Positions 47,969 through 62,997 of a stretch of DNA of 64,000 bases are shown here, piece after piece. The stretch comes from Ooceraea biroi (Eukaryota; Arthropoda; Insecta; Hymenoptera; Formicidae): positions 12,534,663-12,598,662 of the forward strand of contig NC_039509.1 in NCBI RefSeq assembly GCF_003672135.1. Direction: 5' to 3'. The notes below the pieces were generated by a model. That model did not search any database and was not told the DNA's origin. It saw only the letters and a program-made list of their open reading frames with translations. A program made the translations under genes and the position numbers. Position 1 is the stretch's first letter; every line of letters begins with the position of its first letter.

Positions 47969-50900
47969 ACAACGTAATTATCACCACTGATTAATTTTAA
48001 TTCACATAAAAATTATTTATATTTTATATTTGGGGGTTAAAAATCAGATCAAAATATATGCTTTTTTAATTGTAAGTACAAATGAGTAAAATTAGATTTT
48101 ATATAATTATTCTACATAAATAAATAGAAATTGTGTTTTATATATGTAAATGCCAAACTGTTTTATATTTTTTCTGCATGTAATTTGTTGTATGAAGATA
48201 TTTATGTATATACAATAATAATTCCCATAAATTATAATAAATATAAAATATCACGATATAATAATAATTATATCAGGATATATAATATACATATATTGTA
48301 AATTGATAATATAATGGAAAATAAAATAAAAATAATATTAAATTAATATTAAATATTATATATTACTTTCTTAAATTTATTATCTTTATTAAAATTGTCT
48401 CATTTTGCATTATTTGCATTTGACAAATAAAAAGAATTCACGCGTAAAATAATGAAGAAATCGAAAAAATAATTAACTAGAAAGGAGAAAGACGTTGGTT
48501 TCTTGATATTTCAGGAAATTTCTGAAGTCAGATTTAATCGTTTGGTCAAGAGTTAAATTCAACTTCAGCTTTAACAAAAGCTATAATTCCGCGCACGAAA
48601 TCGATCGATTCATTTTGCGCGGACAACGACGCCGCATCCGTTACGAACGGCCGTTAAGGACGTGTTTCCGTCCGCCACGTGGCTCGGTTCAATTTCAGCA
48701 TTTCGCGTCCATGTCGGCAGCTTTAATTATCGCTGCACGCGAGCCTCTGTAAGGCGTAAGGTCGGCGAGTGGCAGTCCACGATAAACTGGACCGACTGTC
48801 GCTCACCTGTCCAGTTGACGCTCCGACTCAAAGAAGTCCGGTCGAGTTAACGAGATTGAGACCGCAGATTATGTTACCGGTAAATGTCTCGGTGTTTTCC
48901 CTTGTAATAATCGTGGTGCTTCCGATAATCGCGAAACCACCGACTGCAACTCTAAACTTGTCTATGAGGCAGATGTCTATCTTTCTTTTCTTATAATTTC
49001 TTTATTCCGGGTATGTGTGTGAGTGCATATGTGTGTGTGTATATGTGTCATTCGAAATATGGTGTATTAAAAGTTTATGAAATACTATATATATAATGTA
49101 ATATTTTGCAATAGGAAAATTGTAGAAAGATATATATGTGGTCGCTGAATAATTAAGTGAGTCTACGAAAATTAATCTTCAGCTTTCGCAATGAAACTAT
49201 GAGTGATAGTTTTGTTCCATTTGTCAGATCAGATTTACTCTTTGTATAGTACGTAAAATTCAATATTAATCCAACGAATGTTTCATTATCTAAAAAATCG
49301 ATTACCTAAGCGAATACTCGTCTTCCAATAAACTTCTAAAATCGATATCATCCCATCGTAACAGTTATATGTTTGAATAACAGTAAACCTCCAAAACGTC
49401 GATATTTAATAAAAATATAGTGAAGTAAATTTTTCGATACAATTTCAAATAGCAGCGTGTGAAGTATTCTCTTTTCTCACGAATGCGTGTTTGTTTTGAT
49501 TAACAAAAAATTGTAAATTTCGATGCAAATCGATAATTATTACTCGATGCATTTTTCTGACAAATATATAGAAGCAATTTGTGCAATTTTTTATATTATA
49601 TTCTTACAAAACTTTTAATTTATTTTATAACGTTAATATTAAATAATATTAATATTAAAAAGCAGACAAGTCTAAATAATAAGTCCTAATAATAAAATTT
49701 GACGCTTATCAGACACATTTACCTTTTTAAATAAAGTTCTGTCTCATTTAATCCCGAAAATTTTTAACTTATTCTCGAATTATTCCTGCATCATCCAGGA
49801 ATAGTTCATAAAAGATTGATTTGAAGAATCAGACATTTGACTGCGAGGAAGACTCTTCTTTTTAATAAATGAAGATTATGCTGGACGTTTATCACGCTAG
49901 AATGTTAAATTTGGACAGTTACGTCGGCACATGCGAAGCGGAGGAAAAGGCACACTATGTAATAATGCATAATACGTAATAACTCGGCTCGGCCAACGGA
50001 CATTAGGGACGAAATCCTGATTCACGCTCGAATTTACATTTTAATTGTATTACGTTTGACAGCGGTATTAATTTTATCGAGGCGCCCGACCGCAGGAATT
50101 CCGATATCTTCGACGTGAGCCATTGGCTTGTGCGCCAGCCACTCCGCGTCCACGTGATAGCACGCTGTAATAGATCAAAGCGAATCTAACGCAAATTAAT
50201 TGCTCGTGCGCGACTGTGTCCCCTCAAAGAATTATTACCGTGATTTGTGGAAAAATAGACGCATGTACGTACATATGTCGCGGATATCGTAGCTTTCGTT
50301 AGGCCGAACGTATCCTCACGCTGTAGCTCACACTGACCCCGATACGATAAAAGTGTGACACGCGCTATGTCGGCAAATCGGAAATATAGAGAAAGGATAT
50401 GAGCGCGTATAAAATTTCATCGTCACGATCCGCGCCAGTAATTAAAACATTCGCGTAGGCAAGCGAACGCACGACCGCATAACATGGCCGGGAAATAGGT
50501 TAGAAACAACTGAGTCCGGTGAATACGAATAAAATGATGAAATATTCATTCTACGTAGACAACCAGGGGCTTACGGCATCTACTTTTTTTACTGACAATC
50601 AAAGATTTATATCGTGCATTATTAAAACGTGTCATTGGAGCAGTGCGTTTATCGCAGAAACACTTTCAAATTTCATAATCCTTGAATTCATTTTCTGACA
50701 TTCTAGCAACGTCGAGTTGCATTTTTGCATTTTTAAAACAGAATATGCTGTATTATCATTCGACGCAAAAATATATTATACAATAATTTAATAACTGATG
50801 ATAAGCAGGAAAAGACATTTATTTTACGATCTAAAAGAGGCTTCCCATCAGCAGCGGTAATCCAATTTTATTTTAATAAAAATCTGCATTTATGTGACAT

Positions 50901-53900
50901 AAATAAAGCGTCAAAATGCATATTGCATAAAAATTCACATTAGTATTATATAATTAAATTCTGATTACCATATAAAGCACTCAGTGCAGTAGCGTGACTT
51001 ACATTTTTGATAATTTTTTCTCTCCTCTAATTTAATACGGATCGATATTAGCAAAATGCTACGTCCTGTGGCGTGCGAATTTATCAGATCGCGTGGATAA
51101 TTAATACATAATTATATATAATAACTATGTAAAGAGCACGGACTACACATAGATCAGTGTCGTTAATAGCGGCGGTATCATGAACGGCGATGTGTATAAA
51201 CGGAAATGGTATTGACTCGAACAGAACATGTTTGCGCGACATGCGGAGAAGGGAAGTTTGATCGTAGATGATTATCGTGTTAGTGGCCATGCCAAGTAAT
51301 TACTTTCGATCATCGAGAAGGATATCCGTCAGGAAAACATGCGATAGTCCACGAGACCGCCTGGAGGTATCGATAATAATGATATCTAACATGTGGTCGA
51401 CGTGGTTCCTTGCTTCGAGTCTGATGGAAATTTCTTACGAAATAAGCCCATTAAATGGCCACTCGGACAATTTCGCATGACCCCGGGCCATCGGCACAAA
51501 TTGCGCGCAATCAAAGATCCAGATGTGCCCGGATTATGCTTTAATACGGCCATCATGTATTCCGCAGTCTGGTAAAGTGATGTCCTGTAATTTTAGGACT
51601 GTCGTATTTAGTCCTTGGGCCGCGTATCGCGAGATGAATTTATGCCCCGAATCATAATTAATTTGCATAGATATTACCAGCTGCAGCGGATCAATTGCCA
51701 TTGCGAGGCGGAGCGTGATTAACCGGACGGGTACACGAAGCGGGAACGTCCACTCCAGGAAACGTCTATTATTAAAATAAATTGATAGAGAGAACTTGAA
51801 GCAGACAATATCGCGTCGCGCGATATGTCGCATTATGCAGCCACATTTTTAAACAATGTTTGTAATCTCCGCACGTAACTGCGAACCTTCCGTACCATAT
51901 TAATCAAAATCCTCTTCGGGAACCTATTTTTTGATTAATAACATTGAGCGCTTAAAGCGCCTTGCAAGATAGAACGAGGCCCGAATTCCGTCGAACAAAG
52001 CGCGACCCGTGAAGCAACGATAAGCCACAATAAAAGGGAGTGACTCGAATGAATGACAGAGCCGCGAGCGAATGCTGTAAGATGGCTGCTAATTAATGGG
52101 GGCATCCATCTGACGTCGTCTTGCTACTCACGGGACGTCTTCCCTCTCATCCTCTCGCCGCGGCCGGTTACAGGCCTTAACGTCGTACGTGCACAGGCGG
52201 GACCGGCTGCCTGCCTACATCAGCGACCAAAACGATTTGTAATCCAGCTAACCGTGCCCAAAGATTGAGAGAGTCGACTCGGTCCCGCGGCGCGCGTTAT
52301 AAATTACTTTCGGTTTCGTCCCTCACCGGTCCTGCTTATGGCCCGCAATCGTTAATATCTCGATCGCGTTTATTTAGCATCGTACCGAGTTCTGCCGGTT
52401 GATTAATCGACACGATGACCGAAAAATCGACCAAGTGCAAGTTTCTGCACTATATAGAACAGTGAAACTTCATCGAAAAATCTTTAATGCGTAAACGTGT
52501 TTTGCAGACGTACGTCTCATTTATAATACATATGGAACGTTAAATAATTTAAATATCAAAATTTTAATACATCTGTCTTCAACTTGTAATTATGATATAA
52601 TTATATCATAGATGATTTTTGTAGCGATAACAATTATTATCGGAAAGATTAAGTTTGAAAGTCTTTTAACATGTAATATATACATATAATTTAATGTTAC
52701 ACATATTTGCAATTTTTAAGTATAATAACTTTTATTTAACAAACTTGATACATAAATTTGTATACATGAAACGATTATGTCTATCGTTCCTGTGAGCAAT
52801 TTATAATCCAACTTTGTTCACACGCAGCCTATTATACTTTCGAATACATATGAACCTTAAACTTGTTTTAAATCTTGTTTATATAATGAAAATACAACAT
52901 GCTAAACATGCTGTAATTAAGATAAGTAATATAGTGATTTGCACTCCTTATCTATACATATAATACATTACACATTTGCGTTTTATATTATAATTAGGGA
53001 TATAAGTTGTGAATTAATTATTATCTCTCTAAGATGAAAGCTGCTTTGATGCTTGAAAACATTTAAAAATACGATATTTAAAAGTATACATCTTTTTCGT
53101 ACAAGTGTTAACATTGCATAATACCGTTCTCCGAATACATATCTGATATACACAAATAATTTTCCTCGCGCGAAGCACTTTATCTTCAGTGCAGCTCGGG
53201 GATTTGAAGCTTCGAACTTGTCGCTTTCGACTAATTGACGATGACAAGACATACGGGAAACATCTAGACTCAAGAGACTTCGTATTATGTTACTTAGCTG
53301 AAACTCATAGAGGAAACGCATTATCAGGGTAATCTTCTCTCGCCAGCAAGTGCTCGGATGATATTGTGTTCATAGTAAAGAACGACGCGCTTGATATAAT
53401 GAAAATTTTACGTTATCCGGTATGCGTTTGATCTTCTATATAACCTTTAATATCGAACGCACTTGTAGTCTGCCAATGTTTGGCTACGTGGAATCATTGC
53501 CCGCGAATTTTCCTAAACTATAAACTGTAAAGAATATAAATTATACATTAATTTCTAATTTTGCCAGTTTCTCACTTCAACAGCAACTAATTAAAATAAA
53601 TGGAAGATCATTTCATCTCCATGATTTTATCATTTTTAAGTATTTACACATTTGATTTACAGCCTAATACATGAAATATTTACGTACATTTGATTTAATG
53701 CATTATTATCCCGACGTATCTCTAAGTTTTACGGATCAAACGCGTGAAGCCTTTGCGAATAATGATTGATGCCCACGTATTTGCATTGCACCGTATCATG
53801 ATAATGAAGATGCAGTTTAATTAAATGATTTTGCCAGATTAAAGCGAATTTTGCCGTTTATGGTAGCACACTCATCCACACATGCAGCTTATTAATTCGT

Positions 53901-55272
53901 TTTAAACATTGCATTGCTTTAACCGTTGAGGTTTTAGCGGTTTAATTATGAATATCGTTTATAACCGCTTATTATTCGCAAATTAATCTGTTGTTCGGTT
54001 AGCTTCGCCGATGCACATATCGACGTTCACGTAAATCATATATTACTAACTTGATGAATTCACGGTATTTTTGTCTGAAAATAATCGAGGAACACATAAA
54101 TGCACGTTCTTAACGCAATTGTAAACGTAAGGCTTTAATATTTTTTATACGTTCATACGAATTTACACATATAAAAAATAATAACTGAAGTGCAGAAAAA
54201 TCGTATTAATAAATAGTTTAGTTATTAAGTTGCTACTTACTGTTTGATGAATGTAAGATATTATAATTTTACTGAGAAATATAACTTTGATAACATCTTG
54301 AGAGTATAATTATCGTCGGACAGTCTTGCAAGTATATTCCATTTACGAATTTGTCACCAGAAATAACCGCATCGTATTTGCATGCGCATTGTCTGTCAAT
54401 CAGTTTATTTAGCCGCCAATATTACGTTAATAAAACATAAATTATTCATGGACACGGTATCGCATTACTTGTACATGACGCCGATGCCGTTGGTAAATTA
54501 ATTTTGTTCCGTGGAAAGCCGCGTTAATAGGAAATCCGATCCGCGAGAAGTTCATAATTCGTTTTATGCCAATTATTGAGCGCAGCATACTTCCATCAAA
54601 ATCTTATGAGCTTCATGCAAGCAGTATCTCGAGCACCATAGATGTCGTGTCGATATATCACATCATATTACAGGCACCGTTGCATATTTCACTCTTGCAC
54701 AAACAAGAATGGCCTGCTTACTTATTAATAGATATATTCAGCGTTACTCATGTGAATTTTGGCCATCTCTACAAATAAGAACAAATCAGTCCTCCAGGAA
54801 AAAAAGAAATTCATTGTTAACTCTATCCTAAGACAATTAATTATACTCGATCTTGCACATTTTATTCTCCTCCATTTGAACACAATTTGTTAACGTCATA
54901 AAATACTATTATATACTCTTTTCTTATTTAAATTTATAAGTATCATCTTATTTTGAATCATCCCTTTTCATCAAATCAGGTTATATTTTTCTAATCAGAT
55001 AAAGGTAGTCTACGTTATAATTAATTTCGTGCCTAACATATTCATTTCATGAGGCTAAAATATATTGCATGCAATAAAGAAGTATTAAAAATCTATTAAT
55101 TCGTTTAGATCGCTAGCTGTTTCGTTTGATTATGCCACTTGAACATTCAGAAAGTTATCGCATCGAACTCGTGCAGTTATCCTTTCCGGTCGCTTCAACC
55201 GGTTTGGCTAAGGCTCGCGAAGATCGCCGGCACATAGCTTCGAAGTTTATATTGGCTTAATTGGTTTTAAAG
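47969..55272. other. long non-coding stretch
   Basis: 48000-48480 is among the most AT-rich sequence here. 48590-48900 is CpG-rich with a minus-strand donor ACAG/gtgagcgac near 48805. GT-rich words at 49011-49048. 49050-49900 AT-rich. 49920-50560 CpG-containing. 50570-51010 AT-rich. 51040-52430 mixed to CpG-rich with frames of 60-99 codons. 52470-53030 and 53500-55140 AT-rich. No recognisable gene or bounded repeat. Confidence 0.45.
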
Positions 55273-55317
55273 CTGAAACTTTACGCGGACTTTCGAGCGG
55301 AAGTTTCGCTATATGCG
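55273..55317 (+). other. candidate 45-nt exon
   Basis: Acceptor ggcttaattggttttaaag (AAG type, less usual) ends at 55272; donor GCG/gtaagtatccg is a near-perfect consensus. The first frame reads LKLYADFRAEVSLYA, 15 codons exactly. No family recognised. Confidence 0.14.
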
Positions 55318-56401
55318 GTAAGTATCCGTCTCGGCAATTTCGGATGTAATGCTGTCCGAAAGAGATCATTGCGTTAACGCCCGAGTTTTATATGCAATTA
55401 TCTAATCTACAAATGTGAAAAGAAAATTGTGTAAAAGTACATCGCTTTTGATAAGAATAATCATTCAGAACGTTATAATGAAATATCTAAAAAGTTTATT
55501 ATATGCAAAATATATGTTAAACGATTTAACGCTTAAAGTTTTGCATTTTATCATAGTAAACTTATGTTCATTATGATTAAATGATTATGTAATAGACTAC
55601 ATAAAGTATAGAAAAAATAAAAAATAGATCTTGATGTACTAATCTTTTATTTTAAATTTATAATACATCGCGCACATGTATATGTGAATATTACGGAATG
55701 CATTCAAGTATTATCAATAATAAATGATGAAATAATGCTTACCTTTCTATGAACTGTTTTAATAGATATAGAAACACGTTGTAAAGCTTTTAACTCAATG
55801 CGCTGTAGAACATCGACATCTCATAATTTATTGACTACTAAACAGTCTATAGCTACAACCATGTCAAGTTGCCTTTTGGCAGTGATAGACAGTGGGACGA
55901 TACATGTGTCATTGTCCGAATACCGGTGACTAACTAAATCCGAATCGATGCAACAGAAAAATAGATTGCGAGTTTGACATAACTGACAGAACTCGCCGAA
56001 GCGGATTATCCTACAAATGCGTAGCATTTGTATTCGCGACTCTTGCGATTGCATTGGAATTTTTCACAGACTTGCGTAAATATATATGACTTTATGAAAA
56101 TCACGCGAGCTGTGTGAAGCTTCACATGTTATTCGAGGGGATAATGCGTATTTTCCCTGGCATGAAATTATTGTAAACTGACTTGAGAGAAAATCTTAAG
56201 CCCCGTTAGCTCTCAGTAAACATAAATCGACACGGTTTGATAATTTCTCTATACAGAACACACATGTTATAAATCTTTTAAAATGACGATAACAGTTGTA
56301 GTTATGGATGAAGCATATAATACATTTGAGATTTAAAAAGTATCGCGTTCTATATTCTACAGTAATGTAAGTGTCTACATGTCTGGCGAAGGACTGAAGG
56401 A

Positions 56402-56434
56402 TCTCTCTCTCTCTCTCTCTTTCTTTCTCTCTCT
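56402..56434. repeat. (CT)n microsatellite, interrupted
   Basis: 33-bp pyrimidine run of mostly CT with two TTCT interruptions. Confidence 0.93.
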
Positions 56435-58645
56435 ATGCGTGATATGAAAATATGGCATACATAAATTTCTCTGCTTTATACTTTATGTCTGATTAGCTTT
56501 TTACGGTAGCGCATGAAAGACGTGGTTTTACTTGCGAGACTGACTTCCATTTTTATGTCATATGAAAAAGTCGGAATTTTCCGCTGGAAATGCTATTATA
56601 CGTTGCGCATAAGGCGGAAGTTAGAAATGAGGAAAATGTGGACGTTACGATCGATGCTCGACGTTCGAATATCGAATGGAAATATAGTAGTACGGGATTA
56701 TTATTATAAGCTATAGATATATATACATCTGGAAGGTAGATTTCTACACATCAAAGAAAGTATCTATAAGTACATACTTTATTGTTCTATTGCAGTATAT
56801 TTTGTCACAATGAATATCTTGCAACTTTTATCCTAGCTAGTTTGCTGTAATATTCGTGTACTATTACAGTTAATAAATTTTTGTTTGATTTCTATCGAAG
56901 TTTACTTAATTATACTAAAGTTTTATTCAGAAAAACAAGTGTTGCCTTAATATTCTAATAAATTCCCTAAAAGAATAAATAAAGGAATCTAAGTTTAATT
57001 AATGATTAATTACTTATATTGTAGGCAAAACCAAAGTTAAAGTCCCGTAAAAATGGCGAGCATCATGAAAGTGGCGCACACATGTTTTTCACAATTGCAT
57101 TGCATATAAATTATTTTTATATAACACAATCTTACAATATATGATAAAACAAACATCCCTCCATGCGTAGATACATTCTAACGTAGTACTAATGCCGAAA
57201 TCGCAGCCTAGCAATTTGCATAAAGAATTATTCGGCCCACTCACGCGAGGTCGTGCAGTTTTTCACGCGATTCGGTAACGGTACGACTTCCGATGCAGAT
57301 ACGCCTTAAAGCCTAATAAACTCGCGAACGTGCTGCGCGTTTCGCATTTATCCGCGAAAATGATGGCCGATATCAAGCGTGGCGTAGGAGCGCTGAATCG
57401 TCTAACAAATGGATCACAAGTGGGTCGCAAGCGATCGATTAAATCCCGCAATTGTGACTCAGACTGCTGGAATGGAACGAGATTAATTTCGCTCCTCATT
57501 TGCATGTTTCCCGCGTGTAATATTTACATTCTATACTTTTTTACGCGAGCACGTTCGTGTAACGCAAACGAGAGCGAAAGCTCATGCTAATATTAAATAC
57601 AGCATACTGGTTCCCGTGTCGCGGGATGTGTACGCATTCGCGCGGAGCACTCATCGATACCTCTCATTACCGTGGCTTATAATCGGATCGGATCGATTAT
57701 AACGCCATAATCCCTCGACCGGCTAATAGAAAAATGCACGTACGTCGGGAGAATATTAAATGCTCGCCGCGCAACACGCGAGTCGACGCAATGCGGAATC
57801 GCCAACAAGAGGATTATTATTCCAATTGCATCTTTCCGACGGTAACGCCCCGGCTGAAAGGACTAGGAAGGGTTACGGAGCAGCTGGAAAGCTTAATTTG
57901 TCGGAGATATCCGCAGCTTTAATACATATTTATAAAGCGCATTAGTGTCGGCTAAAGAATATTCATGAAAATCTTGGCGAGCGCAGGCCGGGAGACATAT
58001 CCGCTTCCATTTTCAAGAAAACAGAAGTAATACACCGAGGCGGAGCCGTGGACGAGTATAACTTGTAATTTCCCTTAGTGGATTTTCTTCTGCAATCTGG
58101 ATCCGTTATCCCGCTGGAACGAGCCGATGGAGACAAACTTCCGTCCCCGCCATTCACACGCAAAACGAACGCTTGAACAATAGCGTGAAACGAGATTTGA
58201 GAACTGTCCAAATAATTTATCTCTCGAGCAAAGGAAGACTGAGCGCCGACTCAGGGGTGCATTATCATAAAAGGATCTTACATAATTGTAGAAGAGCGCG
58301 TTTTGAAAAGGATTAATAATGCCATACATGAATAAGAATTATATGCAAAGATATCACAGCTCCAAATTACACCACACCCTTCGGCCCTCGAAACGTCTTG
58401 ATCTTCCACGATTAATGGAATCTTCGTATTTAACGATGACCTGGTGCTTTTAAATGGGATTACCTACTCGATAACACCGAAGTGTAATGCAAGTATTTGC
58501 GTGTGTGCACAGTCAGGCCTCAAACATGGCGCGTCAAAGGGGTTTGCAAACACGCGTTCGGACTCTTCTCGAGACGTCAGAACGATCCACCGTCGTTTTC
58601 CGAGATCCGCATGATTGAAGTGGAGCCAGGGAGGAAACGATGAAG

Positions 58646-58700
58646 TGCGCGCGCGCACACACACACATATATACGCACACGCACATACATGCATACGTAC
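58646..58700. repeat. alternating purine-pyrimidine tract
   Basis: (GC)n followed by (CA)n and (AT)n words, nearly all alternating purine/pyrimidine for about 55 bp. Such tracts can adopt Z-DNA. A shorter (CG)n run lies at 60144-60158. Confidence 0.85.
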
Positions 58701-61043
58701 ATGCTAGCTCACACAGGACACGCGTTTCCTCTCACCGTCTCGTTGGAATCGTAGCAGCAACTCCTCCCAGTCTTCCGTCTGACAAATTATCTCTTAAGCA
58801 CCTAAGTAGTTTTCCGCTTCGTAAAACAAGAAACAACACTTCAACTTTCAATGAGTCCTGCACGCTGCCGCGTCATCCCAACTTGCTAAATGCACCTTAC
58901 GCCCGACATGAATGCAGTCGTTCGTAGATCGAGTATCGGCGTTCTCGTTCGTTCCTTTTTTCGGAACTTTTGAAGGCCTTCGTCCCACGTTCGGCTTCCC
59001 TTCTTTCGGCCGAACAAGAAAAACCCGTGCCACACACGTAGCACTCGCATACGAGAGCGCCGTTTTATTGCCGTTACTGTAAACCCAGGTTACTTTGTGA
59101 CGCAGCATTTTCTCTTTTTAATTGCGTGGCGCATTGCCGTGCTTAGCACTCCTCGCTGCTACTTGTGGCGTGAACCAGGGCAATTATTGAATTCGTCGCG
59201 CCGTTTTCATATAGCCATCGAGCGATGAGCAGCAATAGCGATTAAGAGAGGCAGTGCTGCAAGGCTACAGGAAATTACACGATTTATTATTACCTCGCAA
59301 ACAAATCTCTTAATTAAATACAGAATTATGTTATTGCTAATGTAATATATACAACATATAATAATAAATAATAAATACATGTATTACTGATACATATTAT
59401 GTGAAATATCATGTATTAATATTATATGCCGTAAGTACCTTATGTTTTGAATCGTATTTAATTTCTTATTGCAATAGTGATATTGGAGAATGATTTGATA
59501 TGGTATTCCGCGCGCCAATTAGCAATAATAATTAATTTGTCAGCTTACAAAATAGAGGAATCAATTATTCAGTCGTGCGTAAATTAAGAAATTGTGTGTA
59601 CTGTTCTAAATCGTATACACTTATGAATTTAGGCATATTCAATCCACAATGTTCGAATCTACGTTCAAAGCATTTGTTCTGTTTAATATTGTCATCGAAA
59701 AACGTATTTACGTATTGATGAAAGAAAGTGATGTTCGATGATACTGATTTCCAATAAAGCCAGATTGCGTCGGGCAGCTTTGCCATCGTCGTTGCGCCGC
59801 GCGGAATCATCGAAACGGTATCGAGCCGTAGTCATCTCCACGTCTCGTAAGATCACGGGATCGTTTGTTTCACGCGCGAACGGCCAATCGATTCCGCCGG
59901 TTCCCGCTTGCGAAACACGTGTTTACTCGCGACGCAATGGCCGGCCATATCGTAAAACACGTAAGCGCAGGGGAGCACCGTTGTTTCGCCGTTGAAGTAA
60001 CAAGAAGCCCCGGTATCATTTCGCGGATATACGACTTTCGTAACACCTCCGCGAGCGCGGAGTTTCCACGACGCTGGAAAGTTTCGCTCGACTTAAGCCC
60101 GGACCCTCTATCTTCCCTTTTCTCTCCACCATACGGGTGCCGAGCGCGCGCGCGCGCCTAGCTACCTGGCACAAAATCCTTATCCAGCCATCACAAAGTT
60201 ATCACGAGACGCTAGCTGGAGAGAGCAGATCAAGTAACTTAGCGAGCGCGCCGCGAGAGATCGAACTCCCCGACTACCACTTCGTCGGCGTGGATAAAGT
60301 GCGCCGAGCTACTGCTCCTCATTCCAACGTCAAATTTTTCTTTCGCGTGATTTATGCCCCGCTAAGTTTCGCCCTTAGGTATAACACTGGGAATATCGTG
60401 GCGTAATAAAAAGCTCGATTAATTACATCAATTATCGAAGTCGTTTGTATCACTGTTCCTTAAAGGATGCCTGTACTTCGGACGAAAGATGGTTCTTTCA
60501 GAGATACGCTTCATTTCTGAAATTATTGGAGTTATGTCTTTTATTTAAGCCGTCCTGTATTAAATAATTTCTGAATGTTAACAAAAAGATATCAAAGGCA
60601 TGAATGTCGGTATATTCAGAATTTTAGAAATGACTCAGTTTATTTGAATAAAAGCGTGAGTTACGAATAATCGTTAAAAGTGCAATCGCAAGAATTAATG
60701 TCACACACTCTATCTCTCTTCTTCCTGCAAGTTTTCGCTAAACGGGCGGAATTTATCGCAGTAATAAGGATTTCACGAGTGCGAAAAATATGTACCGCGA
60801 TTTGGGCGGTCTGGTTAGCCGTGAAATTTCCCGGATTTACATAAGGGTCCTAATTTGCATGAGTTTATTAAATTTTTGGCATCAGCAGTAAAACTACGTA
60901 CGCGTGGACTACGCGAAACTACCAGCAGGTGGACTTAATGCGTTTTAATACAGGGTGCCTCTTTACGAGCCAAGTGTGAGCGCGTGGAGTTGCGCGAATC
61001 TCTTTTATATACAGTCCAGCCTTAAATTTGCGTAATGACAGGT

Positions 61044-61093
61044 CTCTCTCTTTTTCTCTCTCACTACCTTCTCTTTCTTCTTCTTCTTCTTCG
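61044..61093. repeat. CT/CTT polypyrimidine tract
   Basis: Imperfect CT run passing into (CTT)n. It translates as the serine/leucine-rich start of a 99-codon frame, which is therefore not a gene candidate. Confidence 0.88.
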
Positions 61094-62997
61094 TTATGTC
61101 TTAAGGCGGACCGGCTTAAATGCGCATTCCCAATGAAATTCGACGCAATTCCGATCCCGCGGCGGTTTCGCGGCCGCAATGCAAATATCCTCGTTCTCAG
61201 AACGAGGCGACGAAAGGAAAGAGCGCCGCATCAAAGATCAACTCCTTTGTCCCAGTCGCCGGTCCTTCTCTCGTTTCTCCTTCCGTGGAACAATAAAATC
61301 AAGGAGCGCGATTCCTCGCGAACTTAAGGAGTAAATTTAAAAGCGAGAAAGTAAAATTTGCATGGGAGCTCGTCGCGTGCGCGCACGTTTCTTCCGGGTT
61401 ATTGCAGAAAGCACAAGGAGAATAGTGAATGGACTTATATATGGCAGAACGGGATGGTATCCTTGATAAATTGCAGCCGAGTATGTGGAAATTGAATGAT
61501 CAAGTTATCCACTTGATGCGGATTCGTACAGATTTATGGCGGAGACTTGCACTTTTGTACTGAGCGCTTGTACTTTTCTCCCGCTTTACGAATATTGATT
61601 ACTGTAATTAGATACGTAGAAATTCATTAAATGCAAATACGGCAGAATTAAGTACTCGCCATCAAAGTTATTTTAGCAGCTTAAAAATCGATTCCTTCTT
61701 TGTTTATTAATCTCATTCGTAGTTTAAGCTATTCTATGCTCTGCTTTTTCATTGGCATCTGGCTTTGATCTCTTCATCTTTAAGCTACTGGAAAGAAAGC
61801 CTATATATTATAGCTACGATCATGACGTATTACGTGAATGTCGAGAATGATATTAAACCGGCGAGATAACTATAAGCTTTGTCAAATTACAAACCAAATT
61901 ACAGCGCGGCAAATTATAGGATCCCCTTCACATTTTGACCTGCCCCCATGCATATTGCCATATGCCGCGCGCGCGTTGCTGTTCTCGCGCAAGAATTACA
62001 GCCCGAAGTTTCCGACGTAAACCATCTACCTTAAACATGCATCACCTTGGCTGCCGCGTGTATATTAGGCAACGATTTGCGGATTAGAAACTTTGCTGGG
62101 GCGAAGTTGCCGGGACACGCCGGCGGACTACGTAACTAAGCAGCGGCTAAGGAGCCCGGCGAACTTGGGCCCCGTGATTACATCCTGAATTTGTTAAACT
62201 GGCGTTCTCTCGCGTTCGACGCGTGTCACCGACAAATATTCAGTCCGAACGCAATTACGAGCAATTTTTCTCGCATCTTAACCCTAACCTTTAATTAATT
62301 AATTCTTAATTAATTTTTTTCTTATTCGTCCTCCTTTATAAAATGCAAATAATCCTATATGGAAATTATCGAAATTTTCAGTGATTCGGTATTACTATCT
62401 GTCTACTTTATGAACTTTTTGTTGAATTATGATTTAAGTTATACTATCTGTCATTTTTTTAATTGATATGGTAAAAGGAAGAAAAGATGCGTTATGTATG
62501 ACCGTAATAAAACTTTTTGTAGCAAATTTTCTCACTTCCTACTTCAATTTCAATAATTACTCATATGATTATGGCCATCCGCAAATAACGCAAACGTCTT
62601 CAGGACGTTGTAAACTAGTCTAATCTCACCAGACGTTCTTTAAACGTTCTTTAGACGCCGTTTATAGGCTCGTGCCTTGATGCAGTCTAAGCGCATAAAG
62701 TCTGAACGAATGCAAGAACTTTATACCCTTGCCGTGAGGAAAAAATAACAGAAATACAGGGAAATATCCTTCGGAATAATAGCACGTGGTACGGATTTGA
62801 AAGAACATCCGTTTCTCTTCTGATCCTCTCTTGAAAGGGGATGCGCCCCATTCTGACGAGCTCACGAGCACGGCGCGCTGAAGAAATCGGTCGCGCGGAA
62901 GTTCTCGGGCAACTCCGGACGATACCGCGCTCAAGGGGGACTCGGTACAATGTATCGCGTACAATTTACCGCCTGCGTGAACTTTGCGAAACTTACC

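Larger units (their letters stand above)
55318..62997. other. long non-coding stretch
   Basis: 55380-55800 and 56720-57160 AT-rich. A 77-codon minus-strand frame at 55821-56054 has no domain. 57230-58260 mixed to CpG-rich with frames of 60-86 codons. 58540-59170 CpG-rich. 59280-59560 AT-rich. 59740-60400 CpG-rich with frames of 85-98 codons. A TACAGGGTG-like motif at about 60948-60957. CT/CTT tract 61044-61093. 61100-61340 and 61890-62260 CpG-rich. 62280-62600 AT-rich. No gene supported. Confidence 0.42.

Noticed and set aside
60255..60280. tRNA T-arm-like sequence on the minus strand (gttcgatct)
   Set aside because: The flanking bases do not form the five-pair stem and no D-arm, anticodon arm or acceptor stem is present.
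62277..62292. Telomere-like aaccctaaccttt
   Set aside because: Fewer than two units and not the insect TTAGG array.
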